A DNA stretch of 64,000 bases, from positions 62,001 through 126,000 of the forward strand of contig NZ_JAWQFO010000008.1 in assembly GCF_033436665.1 (NCBI RefSeq), written 5' to 3'. This document shows positions 7,511-15,315 of this stretch, in pieces. This stretch comes from JAWQFO01 sp033436665. GTDB lineage: Bacteria; Pseudomonadota; Alphaproteobacteria; Rhodobacterales; Rhodobacteraceae. Positions within the stretch are counted from its first letter, which is position 1. Every line of letters starts with the position of its first letter. The position numbers and the translations under genes were made by a program. The notes beneath the pieces are model-generated. The model was not told the origin of the DNA. It saw nothing but the letters and a program-made list of their open reading frames with translations, and did no database searches.

Positions 7511-9217
7511 GTGATCCGAAGCCTGAAGTCCTCCGCCGCAGCGCTTGCGCTGAGCCTTGCCATGCTTCAGCCCGCTGGTGCGCAGTCCATTGCCGGGCCA
7601 TACCTTGCGGCGCGCTCCGCGGCCATGCAGAGCGACTATGCCGAGGCGGCGCAGTATTTCACGCGCGCGCTGGCCCATGACCGCGACAATCCGGGGCTGA
7701 TGGAAAGCGCGGTCGTGGCGCTGCTGGCGCTGGGCGAGATCGACCGGGCGCTGCCGATCGCGCGCAGGCTCGATGACGCCGGGGTCGACAGCCAGGTTGC
7801 CGAGATGGTGCTGACCGCGGACAGCATACAGAACGGCGAGTTCGACCAGCTTCTCGAGGGCAGCGGCGAGACGCAAGGCATCGGCCCGCTGGTCGACGGT
7901 CTGGTCCGGGCCTGGGCCTATGTCGGGATGGGCGATCTGGACAAGGCGCGCGAAAGTTTTGACCGGCTTGGCGCCGAGGTCGGGCTGAACGGGTTCGCGA
8001 TGTTCCACAAGGCGCTCGCCCTTGCCTCTCAGGCGGCATACGCCGAGGCCGACGAAATCTTCGAGTCCGACACCAGCGGGTCGATGATCCAGTCGCGACG
8101 CGGCGTGCTGACCCGGGCCGAGGTCCTGTCACAGCTCGATCGCAACGCCGAGGCGCTGCAACTGCTCACGACCATGTTCGCCGGAGGCTCGGACCCCGAG
8201 ATCGACACGGTCGTGGCCGCGCTCGAGGCGGGCGAGAAGATTCCGTTCACCCAGGTCACCGGCGTCCAGGACGGCTTTGCCGAGGTGTTCTCGTCGATCG
8301 CGGCCGCGCTGCGATCCGAGGCTGGACCCGAATACACGCTGCTCTACGCACAGATCGCACGCAACCTTCGGGCCGGTCATGTCGACGCGATCCTGCTGAC
8401 CGCCGACATCTTCGAAACGCTCGAGCAGTACGACCAGGCCATCGCGACCTACAAGCAGGTGCCTCCGGACAATGCCGCATACCACGCCGCCGAACTTGGT
8501 CGCGCCGATGCGCTGCGCCGTTCGGACCGGCCGGAAGCCGCGATCGAGGTGCTTGAGCAACTCGCGCGCAGCCACGGCCATCTTGCCGTGGTGCAATCCT
8601 CGTTGGGCGATCTTTTGCGCCAGCAGGACCGTTATACCGAAGCGGTCGAGGCCTATGACCAGGCGATCGACCTCAGCGGCGACGACCAGCCGTCATGGTT
8701 CCTGCACTACGCGCGCGGGATCGCCTACGAACGGCTTGGCGAATGGGAAAACTCCGAGGCCGATTTCCGTGCGGCGCTGGAGGAGAACCCGGACCAGCCA
8801 CAAGTGCTGAATTACCTCGGCTACTCGCTTGTCGAGCGCAAGGAGAAGCTCGACGAGGCGCTTGAACTGATCGAGCGCGCGGTCGCGGGCAGCCCGGACA
8901 GCGGTTACATCATCGACAGCCTCGGCTGGGCGCTCTACCGCCTCGGGCGTTATGAAGAGGCCGTGCCGCACATGGAGCGCGCGGTCGAGCTGATGGCAGT
9001 CGACCCGATCGTCAACGATCACCTTGGCGACGTCTACTGGGCGGTCGGGCGCAAGCGCGAGGCCGAGTTCCAGTGGCACCGGGCCTTGTCCTTCGTCGAC
9101 GAAGGCGAGACCAACGAAGAGGCCGATCCCGAGCGGATCCGCCGCAAGATCGAGGTCGGTCTCGATCAGGTGCTGGCCGACGAAGGACAGCCGCCCCTGA
9201 CCATCGCCCGCGACTAG
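7511..9217 (+). CDS. Secreted tetratricopeptide repeat protein
   Basis: The preferred start is the GTG at 7511. It gives a clean Sec signal peptide (basic IRSLK, hydrophobic AAALALSLAML, cleavage near PAGAQ) and 568 residues. The rest is a series of TPR-like helical hairpins, for example DYAEAAQYFTRALAHDRDNP, EYDQAIATY-type repeats, YTEAVEAYDQAIDLSGDD, NSEADFRAALEENPDQP and YEEAVPHMERAVELMAVDP. It is likely a periplasmic scaffold, possibly in cell envelope assembly, but no specific partner is indicated. It ends 11 bp before ispE on the same strand, so it is probably in one transcript with it. Confidence 0.85.
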   Translation: MIRSLKSSAAALALSLAMLQPAGAQSIAGPYLAARSAAMQSDYAEAAQYFTRALAHDRDNPGLMESAVVALLALGEIDRALPIARRLDDAGVDSQVAEMVLTADSIQNGEFDQLLEGSGETQGIGPLVDGLVRAWAYVGMGDLDKARESFDRLGAEVGLNGFAMFHKALALASQAAYAEADEIFESDTSGSMIQSRRGVLTRAEVLSQLDRNAEALQLLTTMFAGGSDPEIDTVVAALEAGEKIPFTQVTGVQDGFAEVFSSIAAALRSEAGPEYTLLYAQIARNLRAGHVDAILLTADIFETLEQYDQAIATYKQVPPDNAAYHAAELGRADALRRSDRPEAAIEVLEQLARSHGHLAVVQSSLGDLLRQQDRYTEAVEAYDQAIDLSGDDQPSWFLHYARGIAYERLGEWENSEADFRAALEENPDQPQVLNYLGYSLVERKEKLDEALELIERAVAGSPDSGYIIDSLGWALYRLGRYEEAVPHMERAVELMAVDPIVNDHLGDVYWAVGRKREAEFQWHRALSFVDEGETNEEADPERIRRKIEVGLDQVLADEGQPPLTIARD

Positions 9218-9228
9218 GACACGTCCAG

Positions 9229-10113
9229 GTGTCCACGCAAGACCGCAGGGTCAGGGTCTTCGCTCCGGCCAAGATCAACCTGACCCTGCACGTTACGGGT
9301 CGGCGCGGCGACGGCTACCACCTGCTCGACAGCCTCGTCGTCTTTGCGGACACCGGTGACGAGGTGGACCTCGCGGTTGCGGATGGCCGGACCTTCGAGG
9401 TTGCGGGCCCCGAGGCGCGGGGCGTGCCCTCAGGCAACGACAACCTCGTGGTGCGTGCCGCGGCCCTCTTCGATACCACCGTCGCGATCCGCCTGACCAA
9501 GTCGCTGCCGCCGGCCTCGGGGATCGGCGGCGGCTCGGCCGACGCGGCGGCCACCTGTCGCGGCATGGCCCACCTGTCGGGCAATGACGATTTTCCGAAC
9601 CGCGAGGCACTTGTCGCACTCGGCGCGGATGTCCCGGTCTGTGTCGACAGTGCGCCCGCCCGCATCGAAGGCATCGGCGAAAGGATCACGCCGCTCGCCG
9701 GTCTGCCTGACCTGCATGCGGTGCTCGTCAACCCGCGTCTGCCTTTGTCGACGCCGGAGGTCTTTGCAGGGCTGGAAAGGCGGGACAACGCGCCCATGCC
9801 AGAGGCCTTGCCGGAGTTCGGTGGCGCCGCCGCGCTGATCGATTTTCTCGCCGCGCAGCGCAACGACCTCGAGGCACCGGCGATCGTGCTGCAGCCCGAA
9901 ATCGAAATTATCCTGAACGATCTGCGCGCGATCAACACCTGCAGCCTCGCCCGAATGTCGGGCTCGGGGGCTACCTGTTTCGGTCTCTTCGATGATGCGT
10001 CCGCGGCAGGCATGGCGGCTGCACTTCTGGCGCAGGCGCACAATGGCTGGTGGGTGCGTCAGGTGGTGCTGGGCAACCAGTCGGACGCCGCGCGGCCGCA
10101 ACCGGTCAGCTGA
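9229..10113 (+). CDS. ispE: 4-diphosphocytidyl-2-C-methyl-D-erythritol kinase IspE
   Basis: IspE phosphorylates CDP-methylerythritol with ATP in the MEP pathway of isoprenoid synthesis. The protein opens with VFAPAKINLTLHVTGRR, whose PAKINL holds the conserved catalytic lysine region, then has DGYHLLDSLV and the GHMP-kinase ATP loop PPASGIGGGSADAAA. ALGADVPVC and MSGSGATCFGLF follow later. The GTG at 9229 gives 294 residues, normal for the family; the frame is open further upstream but overlaps the TPR gene. It converges on the polyprenyl synthase gene with an 8-bp overlap. That the neighbour also works in isoprenoid synthesis is suggestive but may be coincidental. Confidence 0.95.
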   Translation: MSTQDRRVRVFAPAKINLTLHVTGRRGDGYHLLDSLVVFADTGDEVDLAVADGRTFEVAGPEARGVPSGNDNLVVRAAALFDTTVAIRLTKSLPPASGIGGGSADAAATCRGMAHLSGNDDFPNREALVALGADVPVCVDSAPARIEGIGERITPLAGLPDLHAVLVNPRLPLSTPEVFAGLERRDNAPMPEALPEFGGAAALIDFLAAQRNDLEAPAIVLQPEIEIILNDLRAINTCSLARMSGSGATCFGLFDDASAAGMAAALLAQAHNGWWVRQVVLGNQSDAARPQPVS

Positions 10114-11134
10114 TCCGCTCGACGACGTAGTCGGCGAGATCGAGCAGCATGTCGCGGATCTCGTGGTCGGGCAGGGGCGCAAGCGCATCCTTGGCACGGT
10201 CCGCCCAGGCGCGGGCCTGTTCGGCGGTGTAGGCCAGCGCACGATGCCGGTGCAGCAGATCGAGGGCGGTGTCGAGGTCACCCGCCTCCTGGCGGCCCTT
10301 CTCGATGGTCCTGACCCAGAAGGCGCGCTCTTCTGCGTCGGCCTGGGCCACCGCGTGGATCAGCGGCAGGGTCAGCTTGCGTTCACGGAAATCATCTCCG
10401 ACGTTCTTGCCCGTCTGCTTGGTATCGCCCTGGAAGTCGAGCAGGTCGTCGACGATCTGGAACGCGATGCCAAGCGCGTCGCCGTAGTCGTTCAGCGCGC
10501 GCACCTGCGCCTCGGGTTTGCCGGATATGACGCCACCGACCTCGGTCGCCGCGGCAAAAAGCGCCGCGGTCTTGCCGCGCACGATCTTGAGGTAAAGCTC
10601 TTCGTCGGTGCGCAGGTCCTGCGCGGCGGTCAGTTGCAGCACCTCGCCTTCGGCGATTGTCGCCGCGGCGTTCGACAAGATGTCGAGCACCCGCAGGCTG
10701 CCGGTCTCGACCATCAGCTGGAAGCTGCGCGCGAAAAGGTAGTCGCCCACGAGAACCGAAGATTTGTTGTCCCACAGCAGGTTCGCCGTCGGGCGCCCGC
10801 GGCGCTGGCCGCTTTCATCGACCACGTCGTCATGCAGCAGGGTCGCGGTATGAATGAACTCGACCGTTGCGGCGAGGTGGACGTGAAACCGGCCCGTGTA
10901 GCCGCAGAGCCGGGCCGAGGCAAGCGTCAGCATCGGGCGCAGACGCTTGCCGCCGGCCTCGACGAGGTGTGCGGTCACCTCGGGGATACGCGGGGCATGT
11001 TCCGAGGCCATGCGCTCGCGGATCAGCCGGTTGACCGCCTCCATGTCGTCGGCCAGCGTCTCGGCGAGCCGGTCGTGCGGCTTGCGCGCGTTCTCCAAGG
11101 TTCTGACCACGTTCTCGACGGCGAGGCTCGACAT
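10106..11134 (-). CDS. Polyprenyl (octaprenyl/decaprenyl-type) diphosphate synthase
   Basis: This 342-residue trans-prenyltransferase extends farnesyl diphosphate with isopentenyl diphosphate to make the ubiquinone side chain. The first aspartate-rich motif is HDDVVDES (Asp102-Asp106) and the second is IVDDLLDFQGD. GGKRLRPML and GRPTANLLW are further family blocks. Chain length cannot be deduced with certainty; in Rhodobacteraceae the quinone is usually UQ-10, so decaprenyl is likely. It is divergent from the small DUF2007 gene 29 bp away, so the two promoters must overlap. Confidence 0.93.
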   Translation of the reverse strand: MSSLAVENVVRTLENARKPHDRLAETLADDMEAVNRLIRERMASEHAPRIPEVTAHLVEAGGKRLRPMLTLASARLCGYTGRFHVHLAATVEFIHTATLLHDDVVDESGQRRGRPTANLLWDNKSSVLVGDYLFARSFQLMVETGSLRVLDILSNAAATIAEGEVLQLTAAQDLRTDEELYLKIVRGKTAALFAAATEVGGVISGKPEAQVRALNDYGDALGIAFQIVDDLLDFQGDTKQTGKNVGDDFRERKLTLPLIHAVAQADAEERAFWVRTIEKGRQEAGDLDTALDLLHRHRALAYTAEQARAWADRAKDALAPLPDHEIRDMLLDLADYVVERIS

Positions 11135-11163
11135 CCTGCCCTACTTGCTCTTACATCACTGAT

Positions 11164-11379
11164 ATGAAGGAACTTTTGCGCAGCAACGATCCGACCGTCA
11201 TTGCCTTTGCCACCGCCCTTCTCCAAGGGGAGGATATAGACTGCTTTGAGGTGGACGTAAATATGAGCGTGCTCGAAGGCAGCATTGGCATTTTGCCGCG
11301 GCGCCTGATGGTGCGCGCCGACGATCACGACGCTGCCACGCGCGTGATGCGGGACAACGAGATCCCGCTGGGGATGTGA
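11164..11379 (+). CDS. DUF2007 family small protein
   Basis: The 71-residue protein matches the DUF2007 pattern: an N-terminal strand-helix (MKELLRSNDPTVIAFATALL), GEDIDCFEVDVNMSVLEG and IGILPRRLMVRADDHDAATRVM. The family is described as putative signal-transducing proteins with a GlnB-like fold, but no biochemical role is established. Its stop overlaps the GTG of the following methyltransferase gene (GTGA), so they are translated together. Confidence 0.85.
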   Translation: MKELLRSNDPTVIAFATALLQGEDIDCFEVDVNMSVLEGSIGILPRRLMVRADDHDAATRVMRDNEIPLGM

Positions 11380-12140
11380 GCCAGGACCTCAGCCGGGACG
11401 CCTTTCTGGGCGGGCGCCTGCACCTGTGGCAGCCCGTGTCGGGGTTCCGCGCCGGGGTCGACAGCGTTTTGCTGGCCGCAAGCGTGCCCGCATCGCCCGG
11501 GCAGTCGGTGCTCGAGCTTGGCTGCGGGGTCGGGGCCGCAATCCTCTGCCTCGGGGCACGGGTGCCGGCGCTGAAGCTGACCGGAGTCGAGGTGCAGCCG
11601 CTTTACGCCGATCTGGCAGCGCGCAACGGTGGCGGGGCTCTCGAGGTGATCGCGGCCGATATCGCGAACCTGCCGGACGCGCTGCGCCAGCGCCAGTTCG
11701 ATCATGTCATCGCCAACCCGCCCTACTTCGACCGCAGGGACGGACATGTCGCGCGGGACACCGGCCGTGAGACTGCGCATGGCGAGCGCACGCCGCTGGC
11801 GACATGGATCGAGGTCGCGGCGCGGCGCCTCGCCCCGAAGGGTTGCCTGCACGTCATCCACCGGGTCGAGCGGCTGCCCGACCTGCTGTGCGCCGCGACG
11901 CCGGTGCTTGGCAGCATCGAGGTGCAGCCGATCTCGGCCCGGCCGGGGCGCCGGCCCGAGCGCATGATCGTGCGGGCCCGTAAGGGCGGGCGCTCGGCGT
12001 TCAAGTTGCACGCGCCGCTGGTGATGCACGAGGGCAGGCATCACGACGGCGACCGCGACAGCTATGTGCCTGCGATTCAGGCAGTCCTGCGCGATGCGGC
12101 GCCGCTCGACTTCGGATCGGCGGAATTCGCCGGTCGTTAA
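11376..12140 (+). CDS. TrmN6-like tRNA1(Val) (adenine-N6)-methyltransferase
   Basis: This 254-residue class I SAM-dependent methyltransferase has motif I VLELGCGVGAAILCLG near residue 47 and the N6-adenine signature NPPYF near 112 (HVIANPPYFDRR). The order LWQPVSGFRAGVDSVLLAA followed by LELGCGVG fits the TrmN6/YfiC group, which modifies A37 of tRNA1(Val). The exact substrate is inferred from family. The GTG start overlaps the DUF2007 stop. Confidence 0.85.
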   Translation: MSQDLSRDAFLGGRLHLWQPVSGFRAGVDSVLLAASVPASPGQSVLELGCGVGAAILCLGARVPALKLTGVEVQPLYADLAARNGGGALEVIAADIANLPDALRQRQFDHVIANPPYFDRRDGHVARDTGRETAHGERTPLATWIEVAARRLAPKGCLHVIHRVERLPDLLCAATPVLGSIEVQPISARPGRRPERMIVRARKGGRSAFKLHAPLVMHEGRHHDGDRDSYVPAIQAVLRDAAPLDFGSAEFAGR

Positions 12141-12242
12141 CGGATTGTTAGGCCTCGGCAGGCCGATGATGCTTGCGCGGCGTGACATGCGTGCCCACAT
12201 GTGGTCTGCTCGAGACACAAAGCTTCAAAAAAGGAGGAATGA

Positions 12243-12407
12243 ATGAACGTTTCTGCGCATCTGGACCAGCTGAAGAGAAAGCATCAGACCCTCAGCGACG
12301 CCGTGGAAGAAGCTCAACGTTCCCCGGGGACCGACGATCTCGCGATTGCGGACCTCAAGAAGCAGAAATTGCGTGTAAAAGAGGAAATCGTCCGGCTGTC
12401 GAGTTAG
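12243..12407 (+). CDS. DUF465 (YdcH-type) small coiled-coil protein
   Basis: This 54-residue protein runs from an ATG at 12243, preceded by the near-perfect ribosome site AAAAAAGGAGGA, to a TAG at 12405. The sequence begins MNVSAHLDQLKRKHQTLSD and ends in a charged helix (IADLKKQKLRVKEEIVRLSS). This is the layout of DUF465/YdcH proteins: two short helices, the second with the KKxKLxLKDEI-type motif. The role is unknown. The last bases overlap the convergent exporter gene by 3 bp. Confidence 0.85.
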   Translation: MNVSAHLDQLKRKHQTLSDAVEEAQRSPGTDDLAIADLKKQKLRVKEEIVRLSS

Positions 12408-13273
12408 GACGGACGTTTCAGGCTCGCGCGCGCCGCGATCACCGCTCCGCCGGTAATCAGCAGGGCCGAAATGGCGAGCGACGGGCTCGGGGCCGCGACG
12501 CCGGCTCCGACCAAAACCAGGGTGGACAGTAGGGGCGCGGCATAGGAGGCCGTTCCGAGAAGCTGGATGTCGCCCCGTTTGACCCCGATATCCCAGACGA
12601 AAAAAGCGAGGCCGACCGGGCCCAGCCCCAGCAGCGCGAGGCTCATCCAGCCCTGTGCGCCGACGGGCCAGACCGTCTCCTCGAACAAGAGATGCAGCGG
12701 CAGCGACAGGCAGGCAGCGGCCAGGCAAAAGACCGCCACCGTGGCCGTGGGCGCGTCGCCCGCGCGGCGTGACAGCACCGAATAGCTCGACCAGGTAAGT
12801 GCGCAGAGAAAGGCGATGCCGTAACCCGCGGCGTATTGCGGTTGGAAGCCTGTGCTGCCGCCCGAGATGATCAGGGCGGCCCCGGCGAAACCGGTCGCCG
12901 CGCCGGCCAGATGCCCGCCCCGGACCCGTTCGCCGGGCAAAAGGCCTGAAAATACCACGATCAGCAGCGGCCAGAGGTAGGCGATCAGCCCGGCCTCGGC
13001 GGCGGGCGCAAGGCGCAGCGCCGAAAAATAGAGCGCGTGATACCCGAAAAGCCCCGCCGTGCCCATCAGGTAGACCGTCCACGGAACGCTGCGCAGCTTA
13101 CCAAGGGATCCGGTGGCCGCTGTCCACACCAGCCCGCAGACCCCGCCGATGAGAAAACAGACGGTGTTAAGCAGAAAGGGCGGGGTGGGTTCGGTGCCCA
13201 CGGTAAAGAGCGCCAGCAGCGCCCAGAGCAGCACGGCGACAAACCCGATGGCGGTCGCCTGCATGCGGGTCAT
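12404..13273 (-). CDS. EamA/DMT superfamily transporter
   Basis: The 289-residue inner-membrane protein has about ten hydrophobic segments in two EamA halves, for example ATAIGFVAVLLWALLALFTV at the start and LLSTLVLVGAGVAA near the end. Such proteins export metabolites or amino acids; the substrate is not predictable from sequence. Its ATG overlaps the stop of the upstream LysR gene (ATGA), so the two are one transcription unit and the regulator probably controls the exporter. The frame is open further upstream over the LysR gene but that stretch is antisense noise. Confidence 0.88.
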   Translation of the reverse strand: MTRMQATAIGFVAVLLWALLALFTVGTEPTPPFLLNTVCFLIGGVCGLVWTAATGSLGKLRSVPWTVYLMGTAGLFGYHALYFSALRLAPAAEAGLIAYLWPLLIVVFSGLLPGERVRGGHLAGAATGFAGAALIISGGSTGFQPQYAAGYGIAFLCALTWSSYSVLSRRAGDAPTATVAVFCLAAACLSLPLHLLFEETVWPVGAQGWMSLALLGLGPVGLAFFVWDIGVKRGDIQLLGTASYAAPLLSTLVLVGAGVAAPSPSLAISALLITGGAVIAARASLKRPS

Positions 13274-14217
13274 GCGACCAGCTCCGCGGCGGGCACCTTG
13301 CGCAGCGCGGCCGAAACCTGCGTGGTTTTCTCGATCTCGGCGAGGATCCAGTCGCGGAATGCGGCAACCTGCGGGCGGGTCTCGCAGCCTTCCGGGCAGA
13401 GAAACCGGAAATGCGCATCGGTCGTCACGGCGACACCGAAGGGCGCCACGAGCCGACCCTCGGCGATTTCCTTGACGACAAGCGCGCGGCGGCCCAGCAC
13501 CACGCCGACGCCAGCAAGAGCCGCGTCCACGGCGTGATCGGCCTGGGAAAAGCGCGGCCCGTGGACAGGTTCGAAGCTGTCGCCCATGGCGCGGAACCAT
13601 GCGCGCCAGTCGCAGGGCGGGTCGAGAAAGGCGATCGAATCGTCGAAGATCAGCGGCGCTCGCTTCAGACTGTCGAGGTCCGGATAGCGCTGGGCCATTT
13701 CCGGCGTCATCACCGGCGTCACCCATTCTTTGGCCAGCGCCAGCGAATAAAGCCCGGCATCCTCGGTCTCGTAGCCAAAGCGGATCGCCACGTCGACGGC
13801 GTCGCGCGCGAAGTCCATGATCCGGAGCGAGGCCGAAAAACGCAGTTCGACCTCGGGATGGGCCTGCGCGAACTCGTAGAGCCGTGGGGCCAGCCATTTC
13901 GCGGTAAACGCCGGTCCGGCGGTCACCGTCAGGGTCTGTGTGTCCAGCATGCGGCGCGTCTGCCGCCACGCGGCGCTCAGGGTGTGAAACCCTTCCGACG
14001 CACCGGGGGCCAGTGTCCGGCCGGCCTCGGTGAGATCCACCGCGCGGTTCAGGCGCACGAAAAGCGGCGTGCCAAGATGCTCTTCGAGAGACTTGATCTG
14101 GAAGCTCAGTGCCGCCGGCGTGACATGCAGTTCTTCCGCCGCCTTGGCGAACGACATGTGCCGTGCCGCGGCCTCGAAGGCTCGCAGGGCAGTGAGTGGG
14201 GGCAGGCGGTCGGACAT
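13270..14217 (-). CDS. LysR-family transcriptional regulator (GcvA-like)
   Basis: This 315-residue protein has an N-terminal winged helix typical of the GcvA/AmpR branch: LPPLTALRAFEAAARHMSFAKAA at residues 5-27, then TPAALSFQIKSLEEHLG. The rest is the periplasmic-binding-like effector domain. It is translationally coupled to the DMT exporter and divergent from a 38-residue ORF. Inverted repeats in the 118-bp intergenic region (14227-14238 and 14249-14267) are candidate operator sites. Confidence 0.9.
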   Translation of the reverse strand: MSDRLPPLTALRAFEAAARHMSFAKAAEELHVTPAALSFQIKSLEEHLGTPLFVRLNRAVDLTEAGRTLAPGASEGFHTLSAAWRQTRRMLDTQTLTVTAGPAFTAKWLAPRLYEFAQAHPEVELRFSASLRIMDFARDAVDVAIRFGYETEDAGLYSLALAKEWVTPVMTPEMAQRYPDLDSLKRAPLIFDDSIAFLDPPCDWRAWFRAMGDSFEPVHGPRFSQADHAVDAALAGVGVVLGRRALVVKEIAEGRLVAPFGVAVTTDAHFRFLCPEGCETRPQVAAFRDWILAEIEKTTQVSAALRKVPAAELVA

Positions 14218-14248
14218 GATTCAGTCAAGTATTACTTAACCGTGGTGC

Positions 14249-14267
14249 TGACAAGTCTCGTTTGTCA
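14249..14267. promoter_or_regulatory. Inverted repeat, possible LysR operator
   Basis: TGACAA (14249-14254) and TTGTCA (14262-14267) form a perfect dyad with a 7-bp spacer, between the divergent lysR-type gene and the 38-residue ORF. The 19-bp size suits a LysR dimer site. A second short dyad AAGT-ATT-ACTT lies at 14228-14238, next to the regulator's start. Confidence 0.4.
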
Positions 14268-14335
14268 AGCCGGTTCGGCGACGCCATGTTTAGATCAGTT
14301 AAATGAAATTAACCTAGCCCTTTCGGAGATACAAG

Positions 14336-14452
14336 ATGACCGAAGCCACCACCCGCCCCCAGACACGCAACGCGATGATCCGTGCCCATGAGGAACGCGC
14401 CGAGGCGATGCGCCAGGCTTGGCACTGGCTGCGCGGACGCCTCGCACACTGA
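14336..14452 (+). CDS. Small basic protein of 38 residues, unrecognised
   Basis: The ATG at 14336 is preceded by CGGAGAT at a suitable distance, and the frame runs to a TGA at 14450. The predicted peptide (MTEATTRPQTRNAMIRAHEE, then RAEAMRQAWHWLRGRLAH) is an amphipathic helix rich in Arg, Glu and Ala. It resembles the short DUF1127-like or similar peptides common in this group, but I cannot name the family. It has its own upstream region shared with the divergent LysR gene. Confidence 0.55.
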   Translation: MTEATTRPQTRNAMIRAHEERAEAMRQAWHWLRGRLAH

Positions 14453-14462
14453 AGAGGCCGCG

Positions 14463-14489
14463 AAAAAGGCCGGCCGTGGCGGCCGGCCT
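14463..14489 (-). terminator. Intrinsic terminator of the phaA-phaB unit
   Basis: AGGCCGGCC (14467-14475) and GGCCGGCCT (14481-14489) form a perfect 9-bp stem with a 5-nt loop. On the minus strand the hairpin is followed by TTTTT (14467-14463), and it lies 23 bp past the phaB stop. Confidence 0.85.
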
Positions 14490-14511
14490 GATGGTTTCGG
14501 TACAGGTCGCG

Positions 14512-15234
14512 TCAGACGAAGAATTGCGCACCGTTGGCCGAGATGGTCGAGCCGTTGATGAACCCTGAGTCGTCCGAAGCGAGGAACGTCACGCAGCGCG
14601 CGATTTCCTCTGGCTCTCCGAGCCGACCGGCCGGGATCTGGGCGATAATGCTCTCGCGCACTTTCTCGGGCACCGCCATCACCATGTCGGTGGCGATGTA
14701 GCCCGGGCAGACGGCGTTGGCTGTGATGCCGGCGCGCGCGCCTTCCTGGGCCAACGACTTGACGATGCCGAGATCGCCCGCCTTGGTCGCGGCGTAGTTC
14801 ACCTGCGCGAACTGGCCTTTCTGGCCATTGATCGAGGAAATCACCACGATGCGGCCGAACTTGCGCTCGCGCATGCCGGGCCAGACCGGGTGGATCGTGT
14901 TGAAGACACCGGTGAGATTGGTGTCGATGACCTCTTTCCATTGCTCCGGCGTCATCTTGTGGAACGGGGCGTCGCGCGTGATGCCGGCGTTGGCCACCAC
15001 GATCTCGATCGGGCCGAGATCGGCCTCGACACTTTCGATGCCGGCCTTGCTTGCCTCGTAATCCGCGGCGTTCCACTTGTAGGTCTTGATGCCGGTCTCG
15101 TCGGTGAACTTCGCGGCGGCCTCGTCGTTGCCGGCATAGGTGGCGGCGACGATGTGGCCGGCCTCCTTGAGAGCCTTCGAGATCGCGGCGCCGATGCCTC
15201 GGCTGCCTCCTGTGACCAGTGCGACGCGGGACAT
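14512..15234 (-). CDS. phaB: Acetoacetyl-CoA reductase PhaB
   Basis: PhaB reduces acetoacetyl-CoA to (R)-3-hydroxybutyryl-CoA with NADPH, the second step of polyhydroxybutyrate synthesis. It is a 240-residue short-chain dehydrogenase: nucleotide loop TGGSRGIG at 8-15, the NAG motif in VVANAGITRD, catalytic Ser in VVISSINGQKGQ and the YxxxK motif in QVNYAATKAGD. The GQKGQFAQVNY stretch and the ending ISANGAQFFV are typical of PhaB rather than FabG. It is downstream of phaA on the same strand, with two hairpins in the gap. Confidence 0.95.
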   Translation of the reverse strand: MSRVALVTGGSRGIGAAISKALKEAGHIVAATYAGNDEAAAKFTDETGIKTYKWNAADYEASKAGIESVEADLGPIEIVVANAGITRDAPFHKMTPEQWKEVIDTNLTGVFNTIHPVWPGMRERKFGRIVVISSINGQKGQFAQVNYAATKAGDLGIVKSLAQEGARAGITANAVCPGYIATDMVMAVPEKVRESIIAQIPAGRLGEPEEIARCVTFLASDDSGFINGSTISANGAQFFV

Positions 15235-15268
15235 GTATTCTCCTCCCCAGTAATTCGGTAATGTCGTT

Positions 15269-15307
15269 GCCCTTGCAGGGCGGGGCGCGCAATTATATTG
15301 CGCGCCC
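15269..15307 (-). promoter_or_regulatory. Two adjacent hairpins between phaA and phaB
   Basis: GGGCGCGCAAT (15283-15293) and ATTGCGCGCCC (15297-15307) form a perfect 11-bp stem with a TAT loop. Immediately beside it, GCCC and GGGC (15269-15281) form a smaller hairpin around TTGCA. Both lie in the 81-bp phaA-phaB gap. No T tract follows, so they may set mRNA processing or stability rather than full termination. Confidence 0.6.
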
Positions 15308-15315
15308 GATCAGGT

